DNA of 55,706 nt from UBA9732 sp003456855 (GTDB taxonomy: Bacteria > Spirochaetota > Spirochaetia > Sphaerochaetales > Sphaerochaetaceae): contig CAMOUY010000003.1 in NCBI GenBank assembly GCA_946626785.1, positions 1 to 55,706 on the forward strand, written 5' to 3'. The notes beneath the pieces are model-generated. The model ran no database searches and was not told the DNA's origin. It was given only the letters and a program-made list of their open reading frames with translations. The translations under genes were made by a program, and so were the position numbers. Below are positions 16,803-26,015 of the stretch, piece after piece. The number at the start of each line of letters is the position of its first letter. The stretch's first letter is position 1.

Positions 16803-17920
16803 GAAGACTGGTGGTTGTCCTTGCGATAGCTATCCTACTCACACTCTGTGCATGCACACAGGAACACGCTCCTGAAGCAAGCTACAGCACAACACAGTAT
16901 TCTCTCTCAATATCCGATGACAAGGTCGTCTCCAGCGTTGACTGGGTCGTGAACGTCGAGAAGGACCCAGAGAGGGACTTTGTGATCCTCAACTTCACTG
17001 ACATCCAGCTTGGAACCTCCTCCTATATTGTGGGCTCCGAAAGGATGAAGACCATGATCAAGGCCCTGATAGAGAAGGTCCAGCCTGATCTGATCACGAT
17101 GACAGGTGACATGTCCTACGGCTGCGGACCTGCAATCTACGGCATTTGCTCATACATAGACAGCTTCGGAATCCCTTGGGCACCCATCTACGGCAACCAT
17201 GACATGGAGAACTCCGGAATGTCCCCGACGACCCTCGCGAAGGTCCTGAACAACTACAGCAACTGCCTGTTCAAGGACGGTCCTGTGAACCTTATCGTGG
17301 ACCCCAACTACAATGTGGACGGCAAGGGAAACTACGTTGTGAACGTCGTGGAGAAGGGGAACGATGGCTTCAAAGTCATAAAATCGCTTGTTTTCTTCAA
17401 TTCCTGCACAGAAGGCATCACAGAGCTCCAGATGAGCTGGTACCAGGACTGCATGGACAGCGTGCAGCAGTACGGAGAAGGCGGGGTGGTCTCATCTGTC
17501 GCCTTCATGCACATACCGCTTCCTGAATATCTCGACGCCGCCTATGCAGCCTTCAAGACCTGGAACGTCAGCCTTGCAGAGACCTACACAACTTCTGCCT
17601 GGGAGTCCGGCTATGAGAACTCCTTCGGGGCCTGGCACTCAGGCGTTGACTACAGGGAGTCATTCGCAGGTGCCGCCGACATCTTCAAGAGCAAGGGCAA
17701 CGACCTTGTGGTCTGCGGTCACAACCACAAGAACTGCTACTGCATAGACTACGACGGCATGACCTATCTCTATGCGCTCAAGACAGGAACCGGCCATTCC
17801 TATGAAGAGGGCATGGAGGGTGGAACCGAGATAAAGATCTCAGGCACAGGTGACTTTGCCGTGCGGCACTGCTTCTTCTATGACAACCACGGCTGCTACT
17901 ATACGCCGCAGAGCTTCTGA
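16799..17920 (+). CDS. Secreted calcineurin-like metallophosphoesterase lipoprotein
   Basis: A 373-residue phosphoesterase predicted to be exported: the N-terminus RRLVVVLAIAILLTLCACTQEH is a lipoprotein signal with Cys near residues 17-19. Metal-binding motifs are in order: NFTDIQLG (Asp ligand), TMTGDMSYGCG (GD), APIYGNHDMENSG (GNHD), VAFMHIPLPEY and LVVCGHNHKNCYC. This resembles DevR/purple-acid-phosphatase-like enzymes acting on extracellular phosphoesters. The start is GTG, overlapping the rlmB stop by four bases, with GCAGGAGC as RBS, so translation is coupled to rlmB, an odd partner for an exported enzyme. Substrate unknown. Confidence 0.85.
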   Translation: MRRLVVVLAIAILLTLCACTQEHAPEASYSTTQYSLSISDDKVVSSVDWVVNVEKDPERDFVILNFTDIQLGTSSYIVGSERMKTMIKALIEKVQPDLITMTGDMSYGCGPAIYGICSYIDSFGIPWAPIYGNHDMENSGMSPTTLAKVLNNYSNCLFKDGPVNLIVDPNYNVDGKGNYVVNVVEKGNDGFKVIKSLVFFNSCTEGITELQMSWYQDCMDSVQQYGEGGVVSSVAFMHIPLPEYLDAAYAAFKTWNVSLAETYTTSAWESGYENSFGAWHSGVDYRESFAGAADIFKSKGNDLVVCGHNHKNCYCIDYDGMTYLYALKTGTGHSYEEGMEGGTEIKISGTGDFAVRHCFFYDNHGCYYTPQSF

Positions 17921-18021
17921 CTTGTAATTGCTGTTTCTAAATATCCCCAAAAAGCACCTGGAAAAGCTATATTTTGAAAGTTTCACTACTTTTCATAAAA
18001 AATAAGAGTTTTTGGGGAGTC

Positions 18022-18573
18022 TTAATCAAGGGCGATGGAAAGACCGACCCTGCAGCCGGTCAGAATGCTTGCCACGTTGGCTTCAGGGACCCTGACAAGC
18101 GGTTTCTCGAAGCCTGGCACATACATCATGTCCAGGAGGGAGAAGCCTGCAGCAAGGAAGAGTCCACAACGCTGACCAATGTCATAGTGGAACTTCACAG
18201 TCGGCCTCAAGACCGCCTGAAAGCTCTTTATCATGGTCTCTGTGCCCATCATCAGATCCAGGCCTGCGTACATTCTGTAGCCTACATCCACGAAGAGCTT
18301 GAAGTAGGTGTAAAGGTCAGCACCGAAGAAGTAGGTCAGACCTGTCATGAAGCCTTGGGAGAAGGGGACGTCCTCGTACTTGTTCTCCATGATGCCCTCC
18401 ACAACGGCGTAGACGGGGAATGTTGTCTCCAGATCTGCCCCGAACTGCCAGCGCCCCACATCGTGCGACACTCCGGCTCCTGAGAGCAGGCCCATGTTGA
18501 TATTCAGATCAAGGGCTGAAAGGGAAAAGAGAATAACGATCGAGATGGCAAGAACAAGGAGAATCCTCTTCAT
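18022..18573 (-). CDS. Small outer-membrane beta-barrel protein, unknown function
   Basis: 183 residues with a signal peptide (RILLVLAISIVILFSLSALD) followed by alternating hydrophobic/polar strands typical of an eight-stranded barrel (LNINMGLLSGAGVSHDVGRW, QFGADLETTFPVYAVVEGI, LYTYFKLFVDVGYRMYAGLD, AVLRPTVKFHYDIGQRCGLF). It ends in VGLSIALD. I do not recognise a named family. It is divergent from the first Wzi-like gene, 98 bases apart. There is no Shine-Dalgarno (TTGCTTTGAA before ATG); TTGACA-17-TACCTT lies immediately upstream. Confidence 0.65.
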   Translation of the reverse strand: MKRILLVLAISIVILFSLSALDLNINMGLLSGAGVSHDVGRWQFGADLETTFPVYAVVEGIMENKYEDVPFSQGFMTGLTYFFGADLYTYFKLFVDVGYRMYAGLDLMMGTETMIKSFQAVLRPTVKFHYDIGQRCGLFLAAGFSLLDMMYVPGFEKPLVRVPEANVASILTGCRVGLSIALD

Positions 18574-18582
18574 TTCAAAGCA

Positions 18583-18611
18583 AAGGTATCAGAAGCCCAT
18601 GCAGCTGTCAA
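18583..18611 (-). promoter_or_regulatory. Promoter of the small barrel gene, near-leaderless
   Basis: Minus strand TTGACA (18611-18606), 17-base spacer, TACCTT (18588-18583), then 9 bases to ATG 18573. The -35 box is perfect. Predicted leader of about 2-3 bases and no Shine-Dalgarno. Confidence 0.5.
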
Positions 18612-18671
18612 TTTGAACAATATGACTTTGCACCAATACTGTGTTATACTTCTTCTGCTAAGAGGTTACCC

Positions 18672-20513
18672 ATGAAAAGAATACTTGTTGTCGCAATAGT
18701 TATCATAATGTGCATCTCCATGGCCTTCGCGGCGGAGACTGTCAACTCCAAGACGTTCCCTCTCACATCGGATCTTTACGAGCTGATGGATGACCTCTAT
18801 TCCCTGCAGGGGCTTGCAAGGCCATCCACAAGCAGGCCCTGGTCACAGTCGGAGGCAGAGCTGATATTCTCCAGAGTAGATGCCTCCGGCCTGTCAAAGG
18901 TCCAGCAGAGCATCTACGAAAGAATCCAGGACATCCTGGACGAGGGCATGAGATGGGACTTCGGTGAATACGGACTTGGCGGAAAGATCGATCTGGCATT
19001 TGAGGCATACCTGCACACGAACGACGTCGACTTCGAGGAGTTCTCCACAACCTACGCCTTCCAGCATGATTTTGTGACCGATGCGGACTGGGTGCGAGGC
19101 TTCGAGGAGAGACGTCCACTTGCAAAGGCCAGCATGGATTTCTCCATCTCGGACTTCTTCTACACCTACTGCGACATGCAGTACGGCTATGGAAGGGTCA
19201 CAAAGTACGACAAGTTCGTAAGACTGAACGAGGACAAGAGCGGAGACCTTGATCTGGTGACCTCTGACGGCTATATCGGAAGCTATTTAATGGACGATGG
19301 CTCCCATATGATGCTCTGGAGTGCACAGTATAGCAAGAAATTTGCAACCAATGTGCTGCCAGCGAGCGCTCATTTTGATTTCATCTGGCCAAAGAGGGCG
19401 ATTCTGGCCGTAGGAGGGGAGAAATGGAGCCTCCAATATGGCAGAGACAGGCTTGAGATAGGCAATTCAACTGCCGGAAACATGCTTGTGGACAACCACA
19501 CCGATTTCCATGACTATCTTTCGGCGACCTTCTACAGCAGCGGCTTCAAGTACCAGTGGATAAACCTCTTCATGAACGGGATAACCAACAACGGAGAGGT
19601 CAGAACCGACGATACAAGGATCTACATGATCCACACCCTGGAGTTCAGACCTATAAGTAAGCTGTCCTTCATAATCTCTGAGGACGTCATGTACAAGGTC
19701 TCCTCTGACGGCAACGACCCCCAGGTTGTGGACCTGTCCTTCATCAACCCTGCCTTCATCTACCACAACCTGAATAACCGCTCCATGTTCAACGCAATTG
19801 CCTATGCCGAGTTCAACTGGGCCCCGATCAAGGGTCTTGAGGTCTACGGCCAGTTCGCCCTGGACCAGGCCACGGCACCGAACGAGGACCCGACCGCACA
19901 GGGTGCGGCCTGGGGCTTTGTGGCAGGAGCGAAGTACACCACTGAGATCGGTGAGGGTGTTGCAAGGCTCTTTGCCGAGTTCGCCTACACGACACCGCTT
20001 CTGTACAGACGTGACAAGGTCGACTTCGTGAAGATGACAAGGTACTTCCACCTGAGCGAGGATGATGAGTACCTCCAGCCCAATGGAAGCACGGACAGCA
20101 TGGGAAGCAACGCCCTGGTCTTCGAGTTCATAGGCTTCCCTTATGGAGGCGATGTCGAGCTTCTGGAGATCGGAGCAACCTACAGGATCCCGAGCATGCT
20201 AAAGGCCACAGTCAAGGCCGACTTGATGCAGCGGGGTGAGTTCGACCTGTACACAAGCCACAACGTGGAGGGAAAGAACGAGAAGATGCCTAACTATCAG
20301 GGCTCGACTCCATCAGGCACAAACTGGACAAGATCCATCATCCTTTCCTCAAACGTGGAGTTTGACACGGCGACCTTCTTCAACTGGCCTGGAGTGACCC
20401 TTGAGGCTGAACTTGACTGGATAGGAAGATGGGACTACAACAGCGAGAGCAAGGAATACAGAAACGAGAGAACCGACACTCAGTTCTCGATTGGTGTGAA
20501 CATTTCCATCTGA
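18672..20513 (+). CDS. Wzi-like outer-membrane beta-barrel, paralog 1
   Basis: A 613-residue exported protein resembling the capsule-assembly Wzi family (PF14052 type). Signal peptide RILVVAIVIIMCISMAFAAE; a helical N-terminal domain with the paralog signature DLYSLQGLARPSTSRPWSQSEA (about 38-59) and a second helix block; then the barrel with YGRDRLEIGNSTAGNMLVDN near residue 256, NPAFIYHNLNNRSMF near 358 and a final strand FSIGVNISI. The signature and later blocks group it with the paralog at 30169. RBS AGAGGT; a TATACT box lies 21 bases before ATG. In E. coli Wzi binds and organises capsular polysaccharide; here the ligand is unknown. Confidence 0.75.
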   Translation: MKRILVVAIVIIMCISMAFAAETVNSKTFPLTSDLYELMDDLYSLQGLARPSTSRPWSQSEAELIFSRVDASGLSKVQQSIYERIQDILDEGMRWDFGEYGLGGKIDLAFEAYLHTNDVDFEEFSTTYAFQHDFVTDADWVRGFEERRPLAKASMDFSISDFFYTYCDMQYGYGRVTKYDKFVRLNEDKSGDLDLVTSDGYIGSYLMDDGSHMMLWSAQYSKKFATNVLPASAHFDFIWPKRAILAVGGEKWSLQYGRDRLEIGNSTAGNMLVDNHTDFHDYLSATFYSSGFKYQWINLFMNGITNNGEVRTDDTRIYMIHTLEFRPISKLSFIISEDVMYKVSSDGNDPQVVDLSFINPAFIYHNLNNRSMFNAIAYAEFNWAPIKGLEVYGQFALDQATAPNEDPTAQGAAWGFVAGAKYTTEIGEGVARLFAEFAYTTPLLYRRDKVDFVKMTRYFHLSEDDEYLQPNGSTDSMGSNALVFEFIGFPYGGDVELLEIGATYRIPSMLKATVKADLMQRGEFDLYTSHNVEGKNEKMPNYQGSTPSGTNWTRSIILSSNVEFDTATFFNWPGVTLEAELDWIGRWDYNSESKEYRNERTDTQFSIGVNISI

Positions 20514-20557
20514 TTTGCAAAAGTCCTATGAAAAACGCAAATTACTAATGATTTGAC

Positions 20558-20594
20558 AAAAAAAAGGGGATGGCAGAATGAACTGCGCATCCCC
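20558..20594 (-). terminator. Terminator of Wzi-like paralog 2
   Basis: On the minus strand GGGGATG and CATCCCC (7 bp) plus an inner CTGC/GCAG stem with a one-base bulge are followed by eight T. It ends the minus-strand gene that stops at 20616; on the plus strand there is no downstream T tract. Confidence 0.8.
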
Positions 20595-20615
20595 GAAATC
20601 AATCGAATTAGGCTA

Positions 20616-22391
20616 TCAGATCTCGTACTTCAGTCCGACTGTGATCTGGACATCGGTCTGGTTGTTGCCATCGACGTTGTCCATGTTCTGGACGATCAGG
20701 AAGTCTGCTTTTGCAGAGGCGCTGAGGCCCTTGACGATCTTGTACTCGCCTGTGAGGGAGAGGATGATTGACTGCTCGACAGCATGCTCCTGGACCACTG
20801 TATCAGTTGATGTGTCGTAATCTGCAGAATCGAACGGGTTGAAGGTTGTCGGTGTGGATACATCCGGAGCATCCTCATACTGTGATCTGTACATGTGCCA
20901 CTTGCTGTTGATGTCCATCGAGCCGTGCTTCATCAGCATTGCCTCGAAACCGACCTTGAAGGTTCCAGGCATCTCGTAGCCGACCTTTCCGTCGAACAGG
21001 ATGACGTCGTTGCCGTACTTGTAGGTGGTGCACATCCTCTCAAGGATGATTCTGTCGCAGGAGATTGTCCTGAAGTAGGCGTCGTAGCCGTAGCCTACTG
21101 CATACTTGTCACCCTGGTCCTCCTCGTAGTGGAGGCCTCTGATGTAGAGGAACGGGTCGGTCTTGACGAACTCGAAGCTTCCGGTGACGATTCCGTCTCC
21201 GGCTGCCATTGCACCCTTGACTCCGGCAAGAAGTCCGAGAGCCTGTGTGTTTGTTCTGCCTTCACCAGGACCTGAGAACTCGTCTACTGCGAACTGGCCA
21301 TAGACGTTCACGCCGGCGATCGGAGTGTAGTCAGCCTCGAAGACAAGCAGTGAGTTCCCGTTTCTTGCGATGTACTCGTTGTGCATGAAGCCGAACGGGT
21401 TGACCTGAAGAAGTGAGAAGGTCTGGTCGTCGGTTGGATCTGACCAGTACATGCAGGCCTCGTTGACTGCCAGGCCGACCTTGTTCTTGAAGAAGTTGAA
21501 CTCAAGTCTGTGGACGATCATGGCCTTGTAGCCGTCAAGGCTGTCATACTGGCTCTCTTCTGATGCCTGGGATGGGTAGATCGTTCCAAGCAGCGAGTAC
21601 TTGAAGCTGTTGAAGAAGGTGTTGAACCTTGCAAGTGTGTGTTTCGGGAAGGAATCCGAGAGCATCAGGTTTCCTGTCTCACCGTTACCCCAGCTGAGCT
21701 TGTCACGGCCCACCATGAAGTTCCAGTGCTCTCCGCCTGCTGAGACGAAGGCCCTGTACGGGAAGGTCCAGTCAAAGTCTGCAAGGATGTTACCATTGGA
21801 TGGCTTTGAGAAGAGCAGGGCGTTCACCACCGGAAGGTTTGTGTTCAGGCCGTTGGCATAGAGCAGGTTCGCCGTTGCTCCCTTTCCGCCCTTGCTGACA
21901 TCGTATCCGATGCAGTTGGAGAGTGAGAGCTCGAAGTATCCGTAGAAGTGCTCCGTCGGCCAGGTCTCGAAGGTGAAGTCAAGGAACTTGGCCCTGTCAG
22001 TGTAGCTGTGGAACCAGTCATTGTAGTCATCGAATTCCTGGTTCGTGTGGTAGTAGCCCTCAAGTGCCAGATCAAGGCCGAACTCCATTCCGAGGTTGTC
22101 ATCGTACTGGAGCTTTGGCTCTGAAGTGATCATGGCGGCAACATAGTCGTAGTATTTCTGTGCAGCATCTGACAGACTTGCCTTGTCGATTCTTGCAAGC
22201 ATGTTCTGAAGCTCCGCCTCTGACCAGGGTCCGGATGATGACGGCAATGACTGGCCTGCAAGTATGTACAGTGTCTCCATGGCGTCATAGACACCGGAGT
22301 CCACCGAATAGATCTTCTGCTCATTGCTGTAGGCGAATGCAGAAGAGAGAAGGATTGCCACCATGAGGATGGCGATTACGGTTCTTTTCAT
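20616..22391 (-). CDS. Wzi-like outer-membrane beta-barrel, paralog 2
   Basis: A 591-residue family member. Signal peptide MKRTVIAILMVAILLSSAFA; N-terminal signature TLYILAGQSLPSSSGPWSEAEL; barrel with FMVGRDKLSWGNGETGNLML near residue 224, HRLEFNFFKNKVGLAVNEA and FMHNEYIARNGNSLLVFEAD; final strand VQITVGLKYEI. It is closer to paralogs 3 and 5 (GHxLPSTxGPW type) than to 1 and 6. The start is chosen from CGGAGGA placed 5 bases before ATG 22391. It is divergent from paralog 3 across a 136-base region that holds a palindrome. Expected in the outer membrane; role unknown. Confidence 0.75.
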   Translation of the reverse strand: MKRTVIAILMVAILLSSAFAYSNEQKIYSVDSGVYDAMETLYILAGQSLPSSSGPWSEAELQNMLARIDKASLSDAAQKYYDYVAAMITSEPKLQYDDNLGMEFGLDLALEGYYHTNQEFDDYNDWFHSYTDRAKFLDFTFETWPTEHFYGYFELSLSNCIGYDVSKGGKGATANLLYANGLNTNLPVVNALLFSKPSNGNILADFDWTFPYRAFVSAGGEHWNFMVGRDKLSWGNGETGNLMLSDSFPKHTLARFNTFFNSFKYSLLGTIYPSQASEESQYDSLDGYKAMIVHRLEFNFFKNKVGLAVNEACMYWSDPTDDQTFSLLQVNPFGFMHNEYIARNGNSLLVFEADYTPIAGVNVYGQFAVDEFSGPGEGRTNTQALGLLAGVKGAMAAGDGIVTGSFEFVKTDPFLYIRGLHYEEDQGDKYAVGYGYDAYFRTISCDRIILERMCTTYKYGNDVILFDGKVGYEMPGTFKVGFEAMLMKHGSMDINSKWHMYRSQYEDAPDVSTPTTFNPFDSADYDTSTDTVVQEHAVEQSIILSLTGEYKIVKGLSASAKADFLIVQNMDNVDGNNQTDVQITVGLKYEI

Positions 22392-22467
22392 GAATTCCTC
22401 CGTTGTGATAACCACACCCTTTGTGAGTATAACATCACCTGCGCCCATATTGGAACTGAAATGGCAA

Positions 22468-22479
22468 TATGATATCATA
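22468..22479. promoter_or_regulatory. Palindrome between divergent Wzi-like genes
   Basis: TATGATATCATA is a perfect 12-base palindrome about midway in the intergenic region between paralogs 2 and 3. It overlaps a TTGGAA-17-TATCAT promoter candidate for paralog 3. It could be a shared operator, but such AT-rich palindromes also occur by chance. Confidence 0.3.
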
Positions 22480-22527
22480 CAACCTACTAGTTTGCTATTA
22501 TTTTACACATTTCCACGGAGGAGTGTC

Positions 22528-24384
22528 ATGAAAAAACTATTGCTAGCACTTGTTTCTCTGGTTCTGGTCTGCGGTCTTGCCTTCGCAGCAACAAACAGCC
22601 AGAAGGTCTATTCAGTCGACAGTGATGTCTACAAGGACATCTCCAAGATATACGTTCTGACAGGACATGCCCTGCCATCAACAGCAGGTCCTTGGAGCGG
22701 TGATGAGCTCTGCAAGATGATCGAGGCCATCGACAGAAACGATGTCCCTGACTACATGCAGGCAACCTACGATGCAGTCCTCGAGGCCCTTGGAGCAGAG
22801 GCTGACGTTGATTTCAAGGGTGGTGCATTGAACTTCAACGGCACAGTGAACCTTGATCTCTATTTCCACACCTACGATGTCAGCGCAGACGATGCAATCA
22901 CAAGAACTGACGTCAACAATATGCCTGAGAGTGCCTTCGAGGGCAGAAGCTGGTGGTTCGGAAAGGACCTCAACCACATTGTTCCTTTCTTCGAGCTCGA
23001 GATCGAGAACTATCTGAACGACCATGTCTACTTCGTCTTTGACATGCCGCTTCAGAACGCCTCACGCGGAGTGAAGGACATCGGATCTACACTGCTGAAC
23101 ACAAACGTGATCATGCTCCAGAACCTTTCCTTCAGCCTTAAGGATCTTGACATCGCAAGCTTCCCGCACAGAGCCTTTGCTGCAGTCGGTGGAGAAGGCT
23201 GGTCCGTCGAGGTCGGCCGTGACAGACTCAACTGGGGTGCAGGCACCACAGGCAACGTTGTCCTCTCAGACAACTTCCCGTACCACGACATGGTCAGGGC
23301 AACAGCCTACGGCGAGAAGCTCAAGTACACATACCTGATCTCCTTCTTCCCAAGCAAGATGAACTACTACAACGCAACAACAGAAGAGTTTGAGGGAGAC
23401 GGCGACGTCAACTCGACACAAAGACTTGACGGTCTGTTCTTCTATGCAGCACACAGGTTCGAGTTCAGACTCTTCAAGGACAAGGTCGGCTTCGCACTCA
23501 CAGAAGGCCTGATGTATGCATCAGAGACCAACAACATCGAAGTTGCCGCTCTCAGCCCGATCTACTTCATGCACAATGCCTTCATGCCGAAGAACTCCAA
23601 CTCAACACTTGCATTCGAGCTTGACTACACACCTATCAAGGGTCTGAACATCTATGGACAGCTGCTTCTTGACCAGGGCAGAATGCCAGGCTTCGAGAGT
23701 GTCTCCGGAGCTGTCGAGCCGGGTGAGTCCCCAGACGGAAACGCATACCTTGTCGGTGCAAAGTACATGACAGGAGTCCAGAAGGGAGTCCTCACAGTCA
23801 ATCCTGAGTTCGCATATGTCAGCCCGTTCTGCTACCTGAGAGACAGCGGATACACAAGCAAGTACGGCATGGACTATGTCGGAGCAATCAAGTCCAGACT
23901 CTACGGATACGAGGACAGATCAAACGCCCCTGACATCCTCTACGAAGACTATGTGATCGGTTACACCTACGGTCCTGACTGCCTGGTTGCAAACCTCTCC
24001 GCTTCCTGGGAAGGTGAGAAGCTCTCATTCACAGCAAACGGAATGTACATGGTCCATGGAACACACGATCTGTGGACAAAGTGGACAGAGACCCCGACCG
24101 GACTCACAGACGATGACTATTCAGCAGCATACGAGGCAGAGTTCTCAGGAATCTCAAGCTCACATGCAAACACAACCAACTACAGATATGCAGATGCACA
24201 GACAGCAAGAGACGCGAAGTGGACAACACTTGACATCGGAGTCGGTGCCAGCTACCAGATCATCGACAACGTCAAGCTGAACCTCAACGTCGACTTCGTA
24301 TCAATGAAGAACATCTACAATGTCGAGGGTAATGATGCCTCAGACGTTCAGATCATCTTCGGTGTGAAGTACGACTGCTTCTGA
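22528..24384 (+). CDS. Wzi-like outer-membrane beta-barrel, paralog 3
   Basis: A 618-residue member. Signal peptide KKLLLALVSLVLVCGLAFAA; signature KIYVLTGHALPSTAGPWSGDEL (about 38-59); a second domain with dense acidic turns; VGRDRLNWGAGTTGNVVLSD near 227, the best match to the Wzi G+xxxxWG core; then HRFEFRLFKDKVGFALTEGL, FMHNAFMPKNSNSTLAFELD, and the last strand VQIIFGVKYDCF ending in aromatic Phe. RBS CGGAGGAGTG matches that of the divergent paralog 2. It heads an operon with paralog 4, a small barrel and a PI-PLC lipoprotein. Confidence 0.78.
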   Translation: MKKLLLALVSLVLVCGLAFAATNSQKVYSVDSDVYKDISKIYVLTGHALPSTAGPWSGDELCKMIEAIDRNDVPDYMQATYDAVLEALGAEADVDFKGGALNFNGTVNLDLYFHTYDVSADDAITRTDVNNMPESAFEGRSWWFGKDLNHIVPFFELEIENYLNDHVYFVFDMPLQNASRGVKDIGSTLLNTNVIMLQNLSFSLKDLDIASFPHRAFAAVGGEGWSVEVGRDRLNWGAGTTGNVVLSDNFPYHDMVRATAYGEKLKYTYLISFFPSKMNYYNATTEEFEGDGDVNSTQRLDGLFFYAAHRFEFRLFKDKVGFALTEGLMYASETNNIEVAALSPIYFMHNAFMPKNSNSTLAFELDYTPIKGLNIYGQLLLDQGRMPGFESVSGAVEPGESPDGNAYLVGAKYMTGVQKGVLTVNPEFAYVSPFCYLRDSGYTSKYGMDYVGAIKSRLYGYEDRSNAPDILYEDYVIGYTYGPDCLVANLSASWEGEKLSFTANGMYMVHGTHDLWTKWTETPTGLTDDDYSAAYEAEFSGISSSHANTTNYRYADAQTARDAKWTTLDIGVGASYQIIDNVKLNLNVDFVSMKNIYNVEGNDASDVQIIFGVKYDCF

Positions 24385-24400
24385 TAAATCTATACTGTAA

Positions 24401-25999
24401 ATGAAAAAGGCAATTGTAATTCTATTGTTGCTGGTTTCCGCGGTATCGCTTTTTGCCACCAACGGGCAGAAGGTGATTCCGCTTGAAAGCGACGTCTACA
24501 GCGCCATAGATGCCCTCTATATCCTGGAGGGCAAGGCTGTTCCATCAACAACAAGGCCCTGGACTGTGGCAGAGACCAAGAAAATTCTTTCTAAAGTATC
24601 AAAAGAGACCTCCGTTGAGCTGTATTCCATAGTGGAAGAAGCTGTAGGGGAAACCCCAAAGATCGCTTTGGATGAGTATTTCGGCATGACCTTCGGCGGC
24701 TATGCCTCCATAACGGGCTATGCACACACCAACACGGCCTACAGCTATCCGTTCAACGAGATGGGCAGCAACCTGTTCAGAAACGCCAACGACACGCCTA
24801 CAATCAGAGTGGACTGGGATACCTGGGCAGGCGAGCATGTCTACAGCTTCGTCTGGTATGGGTACAAGAACGAGTACTACGAGAACGGCTATGGCAAGTA
24901 CAACTTCGATTTCGACATCTCAAATCTGACTCCAGACGGATTCACAACCGACATTGACCAGAGGGAGCCATCAAGGGCCTTCGCCGTTGTTGGAGGGGAC
25001 AGCTGGAGCTTGGAGTATGGTCGTGACAGGCTGCTGATGGGTACGGGCAACTCCGGAAGCATCATCCTGAGTGACACGTTTCCGTACCATAACGTTCTGA
25101 GATTCACACTCTTTGGAAACAGATACAAGTACTCCTTCATAATGAGCTTCCTGCCGCACCTGACAAGGGATTCAGAGAACGGTCTCCACGAGGGGGGAGG
25201 CGGAGTGCTCTTCTACATGACTCACAGACTTGAGTGCCGATTCCTGTCAGACGGGCTCTATGCGGCAATCAACGAATCCGTCATGTACAGAGACGATGAC
25301 AGTTTGATGGACTTCAGGTACATAAACCCGGTGATGTACTTCCACAACTACTTCATCTCAAGGAGAACGAACTCGATCATCGACGTCGAGGCCAGCTTCA
25401 CCATGCCGAAGGGCTGGAACCTCTACGGCCAGTTCGCGATAGACCAGTTCGCTTCACCTGTCGAGAAATCAGAGGACGATTACAACGACCCTCTTGCCTT
25501 CGGGGCAATGCTTGGAATCCAGAACGTCAGCCTTGTAGGCGACGGTGTCCTGACCATAGGTCTTGAAGGGGCATACACGATGCCGTACCTCTACCACAGG
25601 GCAAAGAGCATTGATGATTGGCAGAACTATCCAATCCAGAGTGACACTGATCCAGGCCTGGGTTACATAGGAAGCTACCGCAACAAGATGTTCTACATCG
25701 GCTACACCTATGGAAGCGATGCCGTAGTGGCCGATCTGAAAATCACCTACGAGGTGCCTTCAGACTGGAAGGTCAGTGCAGAGGGAACTTTCCTGGTGCA
25801 CGGAGAGAAGAACGCACGTGCACTGTTCAGAATGGATGACGACTCCTTCGCTCCTTCCGGCGATTCCTGGACCTTCGGTCTTGTGGAGATCAATGCGAAG
25901 AAGCACTTCAAGAACTACGCAATCTACGGTCAGTACGACTTCATCTTCGGTGAGTCGACAGACCATCAATTCACCCTTGGTGCAGAGGTGGATTTCTAA
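24401..25999 (+). CDS. Wzi-like outer-membrane beta-barrel, paralog 4
   Basis: A 532-residue member, shorter than its neighbours. Signal peptide KKAIVILLLLVSAVSLFATN; signature ALYILEGKAVPSTTRPWTVAET; YGRDRLLMGTGNSGSIILSD near 204, where the usual Trp of WG is Met; HRLECRFLSDGLYAAINESV; FHNYFISRRTNSIIDVEAS; C-terminal strand HQFTLGAEVDF. It starts 16 bases after paralog 3 and has no Shine-Dalgarno; a TATACT box ends 4 bases before its ATG, so either it relies on re-initiation after paralog 3 or has a leaderless start. Same operon as the small barrel and PI-PLC genes that follow. Confidence 0.72.
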   Translation: MKKAIVILLLLVSAVSLFATNGQKVIPLESDVYSAIDALYILEGKAVPSTTRPWTVAETKKILSKVSKETSVELYSIVEEAVGETPKIALDEYFGMTFGGYASITGYAHTNTAYSYPFNEMGSNLFRNANDTPTIRVDWDTWAGEHVYSFVWYGYKNEYYENGYGKYNFDFDISNLTPDGFTTDIDQREPSRAFAVVGGDSWSLEYGRDRLLMGTGNSGSIILSDTFPYHNVLRFTLFGNRYKYSFIMSFLPHLTRDSENGLHEGGGGVLFYMTHRLECRFLSDGLYAAINESVMYRDDDSLMDFRYINPVMYFHNYFISRRTNSIIDVEASFTMPKGWNLYGQFAIDQFASPVEKSEDDYNDPLAFGAMLGIQNVSLVGDGVLTIGLEGAYTMPYLYHRAKSIDDWQNYPIQSDTDPGLGYIGSYRNKMFYIGYTYGSDAVVADLKITYEVPSDWKVSAEGTFLVHGEKNARALFRMDDDSFAPSGDSWTFGLVEINAKKHFKNYAIYGQYDFIFGESTDHQFTLGAEVDF

Positions 26000-26015
26000 A
26001 AACAGGGGGACTACA

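Noticed and set aside
17945..18017. CCCCAAAAA and TTTTTGGGG pair as a terminator between the phosphoesterase and the small barrel
   Set aside because: The arms are about 55 bases apart and the right arm is not followed by a T tract; pairing is likely weak or accidental.
24391..24396. TATACT as a strong leaderless promoter for Wzi-like paralog 4
   Set aside because: The -35 position (AGTACG) is poor and only 4 bases separate it from ATG; the gene is more likely part of the paralog 3 operon.
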